From Acinetobacter haemolyticus (GTDB lineage Bacteria > Pseudomonadota > Gammaproteobacteria > Pseudomonadales > Moraxellaceae), in contig NZ_OVCN01000019.1 of assembly GCF_900406815.1 (NCBI RefSeq), positions 1 through 64,000 of the forward strand: 64,000 nucleotides of DNA. The letters are read 5' to 3'. The notes beneath the pieces were generated by a model. The model searched no databases and had not been told where the DNA came from. It worked only from the letters and a program-made list of their open reading frames with translations. Position numbers and translations under genes: made by a program. Positions 24,665 to 33,757 of the stretch are shown here, one piece after another. The number at the start of each line of letters is the position of its first letter. Within the stretch, counting starts at the first letter, position 1.

Positions 24665-25006
24665 TTAGAGATAAGGATTTTCACTTTCCCATGGTTTACT
24701 TGAGAAAATGATATTGCCATCTTCAACACAAAGTACCCAAGTATATAAAAATTCTTCACCTAAACCACGGCATTCGATATTGGCATTAGGAAATAGTGCA
24801 ATAATCTGTGCAGTTAATTGGAAACAATAAATAGGATCAACATTGATACTTGATTTGCCATCAGTAAATGCTGTAATTAAATCTTGATAGGTATCCTCAT
24901 GTATAGCGTCCTGAGCGAGTATTCTAAAAATATTTTGTTTTTGAGTTGAAAGATCAATCTCATCGAATTGAGTGTATCTGATTTGTAGTTCTGTATAGAA
25001 GCTCAT
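24665..25006 (-). CDS. Small protein of unknown function
   Basis: 113 residues, no recognised domain. It is acidic and has no signal peptide or membrane helix. Visible features are IRYTQFDEIDLSTQKQ near residue 9, two isolated cysteines (YCFQLT, ANIECRGLGEEF) and a Trp-rich end (YTWVLCVEDGNIIFSSKPWESENPYL). The ribosome site is weak (AGAATAGAT before the ATG). Its placement between rdgB and the metXW operon, with a terminator upstream of it, suggests a separate transcript. It could be an immunity-like or regulatory protein, but nothing supports a choice. Confidence 0.5.
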   Translation of the reverse strand: MSFYTELQIRYTQFDEIDLSTQKQNIFRILAQDAIHEDTYQDLITAFTDGKSSINVDPIYCFQLTAQIIALFPNANIECRGLGEEFLYTWVLCVEDGNIIFSSKPWESENPYL

Positions 25007-25031
25007 ATCTATTCTATTGATTATATGAATT

Positions 25032-25077
25032 ATAAAACCGATTCAACATTTTATTTAATCTGCTAAATCGGTTTTAT
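25032..25077 (-). terminator. Terminator of the metX-metW-Sel1 operon
   Basis: ATAAAACCGATT / AATCGGTTTTAT arms around a loop of about 20 bases, just past the stop of the Sel1 gene. Confidence 0.6.
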
Positions 25078-25104
25078 ATCATTGAAAATATTTTAGACTG
25101 GCTT

Positions 25105-25692
25105 TTACTGCGCTTGAATCCATTTATCAGCACGGTCACGTGCAGTACGGATTTGCTCTTGAGTTAAGTTTGCAGCCAAAGCGGTTTTCTTACCTTCTGA
25201 CAAGCTAATCACTTTAGTATCGAGCATGCCATCACGTGTTGAAAGCTCATACCATTGATAAGCACCAATATAATTTTTCTTTTGTTCTTCCATCACAGCA
25301 AGATTAAAGCTGGCACGGTTATCACCATTACTTGCAGCCTTTTCAAAATACTTGCGCGCTAACACTTCATCTTTTTTAATCCCAATGCCATCAGCGTACA
25401 TACGACCAACATTGAGCTGTGCAGCGGAAATACCTTTGTCTGCAGCAGCTTTAAATAAAGCAAACGCTTGTTTCTCATCTTTTGCAACGTCCTTACCATG
25501 TTGGTAACGGGTTGCTAAATAAAACTGTGCCCCTGCCTGACCTGCTTTTGCAGCATTTTGCAATTCACCAATACTCATCACTGAATATCGTGCAGCTTGT
25601 GCAGCAACCGATTGCGGTTGAGCAACATAGTCAGCATGCGCTTGTATGCTGATCAGACCAAATAAAAATGTGCTGATTAATGTCTTTTTCAT
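25105..25692 (-). CDS. Periplasmic Sel1/TPR-repeat protein
   Basis: 195 residues with a Sec signal peptide (MKKTLISTFLFGLISIQAHA) and at least three Sel1-like repeats between about 40 and 155. These include AGAQFYLATRYQHGKDVAKDEKQ, SAAQLNVGRMYADGIGIKKDE and NRASFNLAVMEEQKKN. Such solenoids act as protein-protein adaptors. Its start overlaps the metW stop by four bases (ATGA), so it is translated with metXW, although no methionine role is known. Whether the linkage is functional or simply positional cannot be judged. Confidence 0.8.
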   Translation of the reverse strand: MKKTLISTFLFGLISIQAHADYVAQPQSVAAQAARYSVMSIGELQNAAKAGQAGAQFYLATRYQHGKDVAKDEKQAFALFKAAADKGISAAQLNVGRMYADGIGIKKDEVLARKYFEKAASNGDNRASFNLAVMEEQKKNYIGAYQWYELSTRDGMLDTKVISLSEGKKTALAANLTQEQIRTARDRADKWIQAQ

Positions 25693-26282
25693 AGAGCGCT
25701 CACTCGATAAATTGCGACTTCACCAAATAGGTTCGGCATATGCTTACTGAGCAAACTACCTTGTTGGTCACCATTAACGGCAAGTCGATTAATAATTTTA
25801 ATCCGATTCTCAGCACATAAGGCTTCAAAGTCACGGAATGTACATAAATGAATATTCGGAGTGTTATACCACATATAGGGTAAAGCTTCCGAAACAGGCA
25901 TTTTCCCTTTTAATGCAAGAAAAGAACGCGTCTTCCAATATGCAAAGTTTGGAAAAGTAATAATTGCTTGCTTACCGACACGCACCATATCACGAAGTAA
26001 TACATCGGGTGCATCTACAGCTTGCAAAGCTTGTGCCATCACGACAGAGTCAAAAGATTGATCGGCAAAACGGCTTAAACCCAAGTTTAAGTCCTGTTGG
26101 ATAATATTTAACCCTCGACTGATGGCAATTGCAATCTTTTCTTGATCAATTTCTAAGCCATAAGCACGAATATTGTGCTGTTTGCTCATATGAGCCAATA
26201 ATTCGCCATCACCGCAACCTAAGTCTAGCACGCTAGAGTTTGGATTAATCCATTTTTCAGCGAGTCGTTGATCTATACGCAT
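25689..26282 (-). CDS. metW: Methionine biosynthesis protein MetW
   Basis: 197 residues, a class I SAM-methyltransferase fold. SSVLDLGCGDGELLAHM near residue 17 is the cofactor-binding motif, and the ending of the family (FPNFAYWKTR, PYMWYNTPNIHLCTFRDFE) is present. MetW pairs with MetX in many proteobacteria. It is reported to support MetX activity rather than to be a plain methyltransferase. Its ATG overlaps the metX stop (TAATG) and its stop overlaps the next ATG, so the three genes are coupled. Confidence 0.93.
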   Translation of the reverse strand: MRIDQRLAEKWINPNSSVLDLGCGDGELLAHMSKQHNIRAYGLEIDQEKIAIAISRGLNIIQQDLNLGLSRFADQSFDSVVMAQALQAVDAPDVLLRDMVRVGKQAIITFPNFAYWKTRSFLALKGKMPVSEALPYMWYNTPNIHLCTFRDFEALCAENRIKIINRLAVNGDQQGSLLSKHMPNLFGEVAIYRVSAL

Positions 26283-27442
26283 TAGTTCGGCTCCTGCGAT
26301 GTCGATTGCAACTGTTGTTCTCCACCTAAAAATGCGCGTAAGGTTTTCACATACAGCGGAATTGGAAATAAGAAAGAGTCATGACCCTGTTCAGCGTCAA
26401 TTTCTAAGTAACTCACCGGCTTATGGTTGTCAATCAAAGCATCTACCAATTCTTGAGAACGGCTTGGACTAAAACGCCAATCCGTGGTAAATGAAATGAC
26501 CAAAAATTGGCATTTCGGTTGACTCATTGCTCTTGTCAATGAATGCTGATATTCACGAGAAGGGTCAAAATAATCCAATGCCTTGGTCATAATCAAGTAA
26601 GTATTTGCATCAAAATTACGACTAAACTGTTCGCCTTGGTAACGCAAATAGCTTTCAACTTGGAACTCAACATCAAAACCATACATAAACTTGCCAGATT
26701 TTAGATCTCGTCCAAATTTTTGTTTCATGGCTTCTTCTGATAGGTAAGTGATATGACCAACCATTCGCGCCAAAATCAAGCCCCGTTTTGGATAGCTATC
26801 ATTCTCTAAATAACGGCCATGATGAAAGTCTGGATCGGACAGAATAGATTGGCGTGCGACCTCATTGAACGCAATATTTTGAGCAGAAAGCTTTGGTGCA
26901 CTCGCAATAATCGCACATTTCTTTAAACGATCTGGATAATCCAACGACCATTGCAAAGCTTGCATGCCTCCCAATGAACCACCGATGACAGCGTACCATA
27001 CATCAATACCAAGACGATCAGAAAGCATGGCTTGGGTCTTTACCCAGTCTCGTACAGTCACGAGAGGGAAGTCAGGGCCATAGGGACGATTTTCATTTTC
27101 AGGATTAGGTGAAATTGGTCCCGTAGAGCCACTACAACCACCGATATTATTCAGTGCAACTACGAAAAAGTGATTGGTATCAATTGCTTTGCCAGGACCG
27201 ATACAACTGTCCCACCAACCTGCTTTTTTATCATCTTCATGATGATAACCTGCGGCATGATGGTGACCTGATAGGGCATGACAAATTAAGATGGCATTGG
27301 AATGATCTGCGTTGAGTGTTCCATAGGTTTCAACCATTAAATCAAAGCGAGGTAAGACTCTCCCACACTCAAGTTCTAATGGTGCTTCAAATGAAAATTT
27401 TTGTGGTGTGACTAAACCCACTGAATCCGATGGAAAAGACAC
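26282..27442 (-). CDS. metX: Homoserine O-acyltransferase MetX (probably succinyl type)
   Basis: 386 residues, alpha/beta-hydrolase fold. It transfers an acyl group to homoserine, the first committed step of methionine synthesis. [12 protein letters not shown] near residue 55 and [15 protein letters not shown] near 103 are family marks. The nucleophile Ser lies in GGSLGGMQ near 154, with the Asp of FTTDWRF near 327 and the His of EQGHDSF near 360. From published work I recall that MetX of A. baylyi, encoded next to metW, uses succinyl-CoA; the annotation acetyltransferase would therefore be misleading. The start is a GTG with only a weak ribosome site, so the true start could be slightly inside. 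Confidence 0.92.
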   Translation of the reverse strand: MSFPSDSVGLVTPQKFSFEAPLELECGRVLPRFDLMVETYGTLNADHSNAILICHALSGHHHAAGYHHEDDKKAGWWDSCIGPGKAIDTNHFFVVALNNIGGCSGSTGPISPNPENENRPYGPDFPLVTVRDWVKTQAMLSDRLGIDVWYAVIGGSLGGMQALQWSLDYPDRLKKCAIIASAPKLSAQNIAFNEVARQSILSDPDFHHGRYLENDSYPKRGLILARMVGHITYLSEEAMKQKFGRDLKSGKFMYGFDVEFQVESYLRYQGEQFSRNFDANTYLIMTKALDYFDPSREYQHSLTRAMSQPKCQFLVISFTTDWRFSPSRSQELVDALIDNHKPVSYLEIDAEQGHDSFLFPIPLYVKTLRAFLGGEQQLQSTSQEPN

Positions 27443-27478
27443 TGGAATCGTTCGTCCTATAAACCTTTTATCAATAAT

Positions 27479-27508
27479 AAAAAGGATACCAACTCTGGTA
27501 TCCTTTTT
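27479..27508 (-). terminator. Terminator of leuA
   Basis: AAAAAGGATACC-AACTCT-GGTATCCTTTTT, 16 bases past the leuA stop and just ahead of the metX promoter region. Confidence 0.85.
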
Positions 27509-27523
27509 AAACGATTGTTTTTG

Positions 27524-29218
27524 TTAAACTGCAGCGGCAACCACTTGATCCGTTGTTAACACACCTTGTTCAATCAATCGGTTGGTACATGCAATAATAG
27601 CTTCGATTGATGACGTGACGATATTGTCATGTACACCTGCACCAAATGCGCTCTTGCCTGTACCTTTCACTTGAAGTTCAATTAAAGCAAGGGCTTTGGC
27701 ATTTGCACCAGAACTGATACTACGCTCTTCATAGTTCACAACATCGATTGGCAACTGTAAAGCATTCAACATTGCAGAGATTGGGCCATTACCTTCACCA
27801 CGTAAACGTTGAATTTCACCTTCAATTTCAATATCTAATTCAATGATTTGTGTACCATTGATATCAGACAACTGATAATGTTTAGTTTGATAGTGGTGGT
27901 TTTTGATATCCACATAAGTCTTTTCGAACAATGTCCAAATCTCATGCGCACTGATTTCTGTACCATTTTCATCAGTGTGTTGTTGAACGATCTGACTAAA
28001 CTCAATCTGAACACGACGTGGCAAGGCAACGTTGTAATTTGATTCTAATAAGTATGCAATACCGCCTTTACCTGATTGGCTATTCACACGAATTACCGCA
28101 TCGTAGTCACGACCCAAGTCTTTCGGATCGATTGGCAAGTAAGGCATATCCCAGATTTCTTCATTTTTCTGGAATTCAAAGCCTTTTTTGATTGCATCTT
28201 GGTGCGAACCTGAGAATGCAGTAAAGACCAAATCACCAGCATATGGATGACGAGGATGTACTGGCAAGCCTGTACATTCTTCAACTGTAGCGATGATTTC
28301 ATTGATATTTGAGAAATCCAAATTCGGTGCAACACCTTGGGTATACATATTTAAGGCAATTGCGGCAACATCAACGTTACCTGTACGTTCACCATTTCCA
28401 AACACACAACCTTCAACGCGGTCAGCACCAGCCATAATCGCCAATTCAGACGCTGCAATACCACAACCACGGTCATTATGACAGTGAACAGAAATGATCA
28501 CACCATCACGACGCGCCAAGTTGCGATGCATCCATTCGATTTGATCGGCATAAACATTTGGCGTTGAAACTTCGACAGTTGCAGGTAAATTCAAAATGAC
28601 TTTATTGGTCGGCGATGCTTCCCAAATTTCTGTGACCGCATCACAAACATCTTTGGCAACTTCTAATTCTGTTGCAGTGAAGCATTCAGGGCTGTATTGG
28701 AAAATCCACTCAGTTGTAGGGTACTGCGCGGCATATTCTTTGACTTTATTTGCAGCATTGATGGCAAGTTGTTTTGCACCATTAACATCAACGTTCAAGA
28801 CTTTTTGACGGAATGTCGGTGAGTTTGAATTATAGATATGCACGATGGCACGTTTTGCGCCCACCAAGGATTCAAAAGTACGCTCAATCAAATGATCACG
28901 TGCTTGCACTAAGACTTCAATATATACATCTTCTGGGATCAAATCTTCTTCGATCAATTTACGCGCAAAGTCAAAGTCGATTTGTGATGCAGAAGGAAAG
29001 CCAATTTCAATATGCTTAAAACCAATTTTTACCAACATATGGAACATTTTTAATTTTTGTTCCATATTCATCGGTTCAAAAATCGCTTGGTTACCGTCAC
29101 GAAGATCGGTACTCATCCAAATCGGTGCTTGGTTGATTTCGTTATTTGGCCATTGACGGTCTGGTAAGTCCACACGTTGATACATACGGCGGTATTTTTT
29201 ACTTGGATCTGCCAACAT
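27524..29218 (-). CDS. leuA: 2-isopropylmalate synthase
   Basis: 564 residues, the long LeuA form. It condenses acetyl-CoA with 2-oxoisovalerate, the first committed step of leucine synthesis. WMSTDLRDGNQA near residue 34 is the catalytic entry motif. The metal ligands fit HCHNDRG near 245, and GNGERTGN near 277 is the second signature. The C-terminal third (about 430-560) is the regulatory domain that binds leucine for feedback inhibition. AAGGAGTTAGCA precedes the ATG. Upstream is a Leu-rich leader peptide, so expression is probably controlled by leucyl-tRNA charging. Confidence 0.96.
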   Translation of the reverse strand: MLADPSKKYRRMYQRVDLPDRQWPNNEINQAPIWMSTDLRDGNQAIFEPMNMEQKLKMFHMLVKIGFKHIEIGFPSASQIDFDFARKLIEEDLIPEDVYIEVLVQARDHLIERTFESLVGAKRAIVHIYNSNSPTFRQKVLNVDVNGAKQLAINAANKVKEYAAQYPTTEWIFQYSPECFTATELEVAKDVCDAVTEIWEASPTNKVILNLPATVEVSTPNVYADQIEWMHRNLARRDGVIISVHCHNDRGCGIAASELAIMAGADRVEGCVFGNGERTGNVDVAAIALNMYTQGVAPNLDFSNINEIIATVEECTGLPVHPRHPYAGDLVFTAFSGSHQDAIKKGFEFQKNEEIWDMPYLPIDPKDLGRDYDAVIRVNSQSGKGGIAYLLESNYNVALPRRVQIEFSQIVQQHTDENGTEISAHEIWTLFEKTYVDIKNHHYQTKHYQLSDINGTQIIELDIEIEGEIQRLRGEGNGPISAMLNALQLPIDVVNYEERSISSGANAKALALIELQVKGTGKSAFGAGVHDNIVTSSIEAIIACTNRLIEQGVLTTDQVVAAAV

Positions 29219-29350
29219 TTTGCTAACTCCTTGTCATAGCAGGGGTTGCAAACTTGGCGTAAATGCAACGTGCTACTTTATATATGGTGTCTATTCGAAA
29301 TAATTTAAAGAGAATCTGTGTCGAGTACCTAATAATTTAGGCCAAAAAAG
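29219..29350 (-). promoter_or_regulatory. Leader RNA between leuL and leuA
   Basis: 132 bases between the leader peptide stop and leuA. On the minus strand the leader end forms TGCGC/GCGCA and is followed six bases later by TTTTTT. Next comes a small CCTAA/TTAGG hairpin. These are candidate attenuator structures, but no textbook terminator with an adjoining T run is visible, so the mechanism stays open. Confidence 0.4.
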
Positions 29351-29437
29351 TTATGTGCGCGCGAGGCGCAGCATCAGGAGAGCAGCGAGATGTTTTTTAT
29401 GAGACGGATGGATAAAGCCGCGATTTGTTTTCATCAT
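29351..29437 (-). CDS. leuL: Leu-rich leader peptide of leuA
   Basis: A 28-codon ORF starting with two ATG codons and ending in HLAALLMLRLART. Five of its last twelve codons are Leu, written CTC, CTC, CTG, CTG and CTC. CTC and CTG are minor Leu codons in this AT-rich genome, where most genes use TTA and TTG. This is the classical form of an amino-acid biosynthesis leader peptide whose translation senses leucyl-tRNA. It lies 132 bases before leuA on the same strand and just after a plausible promoter. No strong ribosome site is visible. Confidence 0.75.
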   Translation of the reverse strand: MMKTNRGFIHPSHKKHLAALLMLRLART

Positions 29438-29471
29438 CTACCATTCAACGCAGTTATTCGGTTGTGTTGCT

Positions 29472-29500
29472 ATATTAATCACGTAATAGAAAACAGTCTA
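29472..29500 (-). promoter_or_regulatory. Candidate promoter of leuL-leuA
   Basis: On the minus strand TAGACT, a 17-base spacer and TAATAT. Transcription would start near 29465, about 28 bases before the leader peptide. Confidence 0.4.
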
Positions 29501-29627
29501 GGTGAAAATACAGGCAACTGCAAAGGTCTATCTAATCTATAAGGCATTTTAATTTGAATGATTAAGAAATAATTTCCTATTTTTGCGTTAGAACGAGAAA
29601 TAATGAAAATATTTCCCGAGATATTGA

Positions 29628-30725
29628 TTAATATTGGTAAATAAAATCTTGGTTAATCTCGTTTATGCTCGCTGTTCCCATAAGTGCCATGGTAACCTCG
29701 AACTCTTCTTTTAAAATTTTCAAGACATGTGCGACGCCTAAAGCCCCCGCCGTTGCTAAACCATAGATATATGGACGGCCAACCAATACTGCATTGGCCC
29801 CTAAAGCAATCGCTTTAAAAATATCAGAACCACGACGAATGCCACCATCGATTAATAAAGGATAATGTTCAGGAACTACACTCCTGATTTTTTGTAATGC
29901 AAGGAGTGGGGAGATGGTACCGTCCAAAACTCGTCCTCCGTGATTAGAGATCACTAAGCCTGCAACGCCATATTCCATAGCTTTTCTCGCATCGGCAGGA
30001 TGTAGCACTCCTTTGAGCAGTACAGGTAAATGTGTATTTTCAACCACCCAAGCGATATCTTCCCAGATGGGAGCAAGTCGCATCAATGTTTGAAAAATTG
30101 AGTGTTGCTGTGTACTGAAATCGTGTTGGTCAGGAGGAGAGTGAGGGTGTACTAAGTCGGTTGGTAGATAAAAATTTGCTTTGCGCTCTCGATCTCGAAT
30201 TCCGGTATGAGGAGCGTCGACAGTGATCACAATGGCTTTATAGTCATGTTGTTCCGCAGTTTTGATCAAATTTAAGGATTGTGCTCGGTCACCTTGCCAA
30301 TACAGCTGAAACCATTTAAACGGATTTTGATGATTTAGTTCAGCCATGTGGGTATTGGTGAGATGGCTTAAGATTAAATTACTTTGCATCACTTGTGCGG
30401 CAAGTGCAGATGCTTGTTCGGCTTGAGGATGGAACAGGGCTTGATGACCAACGGGCGCTAAAAAAATCGGATGTGGATAGTCCAATCCGAATAAATGTAA
30501 TTGGGTATTTGCTTGTGTTAAATCATTTAAATGACGAGGAATAAGTCGAATATTTCTGAACTGTTGTTGATTTTCTTGAAGGCTTTGTTCATACATTGCA
30601 CCGCCTTGTAAATAGTGCCATGTCGGCTCAGCGATATGATGTTGTGCTTGTAATTCATAATCTACGACACTTTGTAAGTGTGCAGGAATCTCAGTGAAAG
30701 GGGGTAAAAGGGAGGTAGGTGTCAT
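29628..30725 (-). CDS. FMN-dependent alpha-hydroxy-acid oxidase
   Basis: 365 residues of the lactate oxidase/glycolate oxidase/mandelate dehydrogenase family, which oxidise 2-hydroxy acids with FMN. Visible marks are WHYLQGGAMYE near 37, IFLAPVGHQALFHPQAE near 90, FQLYWQGDR near 140, VITVDAPHTGIRDRERK near 165 and SNHGGRVLDG near 265 with the catalytic His. IDGGIRRGSDIFKAIALGA and GRPYIYGLA close the phosphate site. The start I choose is the ATG that overlaps the upstream stop (TAATG), with GGGGAGA in front. So it is translationally coupled to the PiuC-like dioxygenase. Soluble lactate-oxidase-like activity making peroxide is plausible but unproven. Confidence 0.85.
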   Translation of the reverse strand: MTPTSLLPPFTEIPAHLQSVVDYELQAQHHIAEPTWHYLQGGAMYEQSLQENQQQFRNIRLIPRHLNDLTQANTQLHLFGLDYPHPIFLAPVGHQALFHPQAEQASALAAQVMQSNLILSHLTNTHMAELNHQNPFKWFQLYWQGDRAQSLNLIKTAEQHDYKAIVITVDAPHTGIRDRERKANFYLPTDLVHPHSPPDQHDFSTQQHSIFQTLMRLAPIWEDIAWVVENTHLPVLLKGVLHPADARKAMEYGVAGLVISNHGGRVLDGTISPLLALQKIRSVVPEHYPLLIDGGIRRGSDIFKAIALGANAVLVGRPYIYGLATAGALGVAHVLKILKEEFEVTMALMGTASINEINQDFIYQY

Positions 30726-31408
30726 TATAAGTCTCCCCATTGTCTCAACAAATTATGATAATGATTTGTGAGAGCAACCACTTCCTCTGAATCTCCGAGT
30801 TGTTGTCTTAATTTTAAAATGGTCATGTCTAAATTAAACAGCATGCTTCTTTGCCAATCATCTTTGACCATACTTTGAATCCAAGTGAATGCAGCAATAC
30901 GGCTTCCTTGGGTAACGGGTTCAACACGATGTAAGCTGGTAGCGGGATATAGAATCGCGTCACCTGCATCTAATTTAACTTCATGGCTACCATACGTATC
31001 TTCAACAATCAGTTCGCCACCCTCATATTCATCGGGTTCCGATAAAAAAACTGTGATTGAAACATCCGTTCGAATGGCTTGTCCTGTGATTGCTGAGTGT
31101 TGAATGGCACTGTCTACATGATTGCCGTAATGTCCTTGGTTTTGATAGCAGTTGAACATTGGCAGTAAAATCTGTTTTGGAAGTGCGGCAGAGCGTAATA
31201 ACAGACTGTGTTGTAAAGCTTTATGTACAGATTGACTTATTAAAGAATAAAGGTCGCTGTGTATATCAATTTGTAAATTATTTTTTGTTTGTTGCGCCTG
31301 TGCACCAGCACTTTGTGCGCCATTCACCCATGAAGATGATTGCTGAATTTGCTGGCGAATGTCTAAAACCTGTTGTTTATTTAATAATTCAGGAATATGC
31401 AGCATCAT
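30725..31408 (-). CDS. piuC: PiuC/YbiX-type Fe(II) 2-oxoglutarate dioxygenase
   Basis: 227 residues. PKHD-type hydroxylase fold with the Fe(II) ligands HVD (YGNHVDSAIQHSA near 95) and His of SLHRVEPV near 155, then the 2-oxoglutarate Arg in GSRIAAFTW. In E. coli (YbiX) and Pseudomonas (PiuC) this gene accompanies a catecholate-siderophore receptor, as it does here with the receptor at 31505. Its substrate is not known. I start it at the ATG giving MMLHIPELL, the usual opening; an upstream TTG is unlikely. No gene-specific promoter is seen; a terminator lies between it and the receptor. Confidence 0.88.
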   Translation of the reverse strand: MMLHIPELLNKQQVLDIRQQIQQSSSWVNGAQSAGAQAQQTKNNLQIDIHSDLYSLISQSVHKALQHSLLLRSAALPKQILLPMFNCYQNQGHYGNHVDSAIQHSAITGQAIRTDVSITVFLSEPDEYEGGELIVEDTYGSHEVKLDAGDAILYPATSLHRVEPVTQGSRIAAFTWIQSMVKDDWQRSMLFNLDMTILKLRQQLGDSEEVVALTNHYHNLLRQWGDL

Positions 31409-31423
31409 ATTTAATTTATCCAA

Positions 31424-31466
31424 AAAATACAGCCTGTCGAAAAAGTATAACTTCTTTGACAGGCTG
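31424..31466 (-). terminator. Terminator after the Fiu/PiuA-like receptor
   Basis: CAGCCTGTC/GACAGGCTG with an extended inner stem, followed on the minus strand by TATTTTTT. Downstream genes piuC and the oxidase would need read-through or their own promoter. Confidence 0.75.
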
Positions 31467-31504
31467 ATCGCATCTATTCAAATCTAATTTTCGAAATCAA
31501 TCGC

Positions 31505-33757
31505 TTAGAATTTATAGTTGAATGTTAAGGCCGCTGAACGTGGTTGACCTAGAACAAAACGGCTACCACCATTATTTAATGCACTGATGTATTCCTTGTC
31601 AGCCAAGTTGTATACATTGAGGTTTACAGAGGCATGTTTGTTAAAGGCATAACCCGCCATCGCATCAAATACGACATAAGATGGAACTTTTGGCATATTC
31701 GCTGGCGCAGTGCTGTCAGTCACCACACGTTTTTGTTCATCGACATAACGTGCACCTAAACCAACTTTAAAGCCTGCAATATCATAGGTAGTCCATAGTG
31801 AAGCAGTCCACTCTGGTGACCAACGTACAGAATCAGTCACTGTTTTTTCGCCACTCGTTGCATTGAAGCCAACTTGATCTTTTTGTTTGGCTTTCATGTG
31901 AGCAACACCAGCAGAAATATTCCATGCATCGGTTATTTGCCCCACGACACCAAGTTCAACACCTTTAACTTGAGTTTTTCCTTCTTGAAGGGATTCTTTT
32001 GTAATAGGGTCTTGAGTAAATTGGTTTTCATTTTCAGTGTGATAAACCGCACCAGTCAATGCCAATTTATTCTTTAACACATCCCATTTTCCACCAATTT
32101 CATAGTGATGTGTTTCCTGTGGTTTTCCGCGAGGATTATTAGCAGCTTGTGTGCCTGATGTTGCATCAGAAAGGCTGAAGTTGGCACTTCCTGGAGGCGT
32201 TAAAGATTTTGCATAAGATGCATACACGCTACTATTCACAGTCGGTTTAAACAAACTTCCAAGTTTCCAGCTCACCAAGGTATCGTGTGCTTTCAAATCA
32301 ACAGGTACCAATTCTTTTGCGCCACTTGGGAGCGTTAAAGCATTGTATTCAGTGTGATAATAATCTACACGTACACCACCATTAAACTGTAGACGGTTAT
32401 CTAGCAATTTAACTGTGTCAAACAAATATGCTGCCGCTGTTTGAGTCTTACCATCGCCATAAGCACCTGTGTACACAAGCTTTGGCATAACATCATAGTA
32501 ATTTGGACGGTATAAGTTCGCTGGCGGTGGAGTTACGGTAGCTTGCCCAGGCATTTGAGTTGCTAAAGTACGAGATATCTGTTGCTCTTGTAAAAACTCT
32601 AAACCTGCAACAAGATCATGCTCGATGATCCCTGTTTTAAAGTTAAAATTTAATGCTGAAATATTGGCCAAGATTTTATTTTCTTGATCAACACCTTGAT
32701 GCGAGCGCGCAATGGTCCAGTCTTTTGGATTGCTAGAACCATTTTTATTGATCGCGTTTATTCCTGTTAAGGCACGATTCATTTGTGATTTTGCATAACG
32801 CGTGGTGTTAGTAAATTTGATATTTTCACCAAAATCACTCTCAATTTTTGCAGAGATCATATCGGCTTCTATATCTTCGAAGTCATTAACGCTACCATAG
32901 TAGTTTGAGCGTTTCACAGTAGGCGCTTTATTGATGTCAGCATCAGCATTGAAAAAGCCTTTCATGCCTACAGTTGTAATACCGCCATCTGGAATATTGT
33001 TTTGACGGATATGCTGAGAATATAAATAAAAACGGGTGTCAGAGTCTAAACCGAATGCAATCGATGGAGCCACAGCCCAACCATTATTTTCAACTACATC
33101 ACGACCTTCAACACCACCATCTTGCCCCATAGCATTGAAGCGAATCGCAATACTGTCATTAATAACTTGATTGATATCTGCTGTTAGGCGTGCATTTTCG
33201 GCTGTATTGTAACGTGCAGAAACTTCACTGCTATTTTCGGCTTTAGGTAATTTACTAACGAGGTTGATATACCCAGACGCTGAACCACGACCTGCTTCAG
33301 CACCAGAAGGACCTTTCACTACTTCAATCTGTTCGAGATTAAAAACGTCACGGCTAACCGCACCGAGATCACGTATTCCATCTACATAAGTTGAAGTTTG
33401 AGTTGAGAATCCACGCATCTGGAACGTATCACCCGCGCTTGTATTGCCATTTTCGCCCATTTGCAAGGTGATACCAGGGGTATTACGCAGTGCTTCTACT
33501 AAAGATGCAGCACCTTGTTCTTGTAATAATTCTTTTTTAATCACTTGGATTGTTTGTGGAGTATCCACTAAAGGTTGCGTATATTTTGGCGAGCTGACGG
33601 CTTCTGCTTTATAGTTATTTTCAGCATTCACTTTAATAATAGGAAGTTGGGTCGTATTTTCATTTGCGTTGGCTGTATGAGTAGCAAAAGGTAGACTCGC
33701 AGCGAGTGCAACTAAAGGCGTGGTACGAAGGTGTTTACGACTTTTTATCTTAGCCAT
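31505..33757 (-). CDS. TonB-dependent catecholate siderophore receptor (Fiu/PiuA-like)
   Basis: 750 residues. A signal peptide (ending THTANANE) is followed by a plug domain with the TonB-box region near residue 55. The plug carries VDTPQTIQVIKKELLQEQGAASL and RGFSTQTSTYVDGIRD, and a 22-strand barrel ends in LTFNYKF. These marks fit the siderophore-receptor subgroup that includes E. coli Fiu and Pseudomonas PiuA, which take up ferric catecholates and catechol-conjugated antibiotics. The neighbouring PiuC-like gene supports this. A 17/19 Fur box lies about 125-140 bases upstream, so expression should rise under iron limitation. The exact siderophore cannot be read from sequence. Confidence 0.88.
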   Translation of the reverse strand: MAKIKSRKHLRTTPLVALAASLPFATHTANANENTTQLPIIKVNAENNYKAEAVSSPKYTQPLVDTPQTIQVIKKELLQEQGAASLVEALRNTPGITLQMGENGNTSAGDTFQMRGFSTQTSTYVDGIRDLGAVSRDVFNLEQIEVVKGPSGAEAGRGSASGYINLVSKLPKAENSSEVSARYNTAENARLTADINQVINDSIAIRFNAMGQDGGVEGRDVVENNGWAVAPSIAFGLDSDTRFYLYSQHIRQNNIPDGGITTVGMKGFFNADADINKAPTVKRSNYYGSVNDFEDIEADMISAKIESDFGENIKFTNTTRYAKSQMNRALTGINAINKNGSSNPKDWTIARSHQGVDQENKILANISALNFNFKTGIIEHDLVAGLEFLQEQQISRTLATQMPGQATVTPPPANLYRPNYYDVMPKLVYTGAYGDGKTQTAAAYLFDTVKLLDNRLQFNGGVRVDYYHTEYNALTLPSGAKELVPVDLKAHDTLVSWKLGSLFKPTVNSSVYASYAKSLTPPGSANFSLSDATSGTQAANNPRGKPQETHHYEIGGKWDVLKNKLALTGAVYHTENENQFTQDPITKESLQEGKTQVKGVELGVVGQITDAWNISAGVAHMKAKQKDQVGFNATSGEKTVTDSVRWSPEWTASLWTTYDIAGFKVGLGARYVDEQKRVVTDSTAPANMPKVPSYVVFDAMAGYAFNKHASVNLNVYNLADKEYISALNNGGSRFVLGQPRSAALTFNYKF

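Noticed and set aside
29281..29350. A textbook attenuator terminator in front of leuA
   Set aside because: The visible hairpins are short and the T run is not directly behind a stem. I report only candidate structures.
29373..29421. Overlapping ORF starting ATGGTAGATGATG in another frame near leuL
   Set aside because: It is very short, has no Leu run and no ribosome site; the leuL frame is far better supported.
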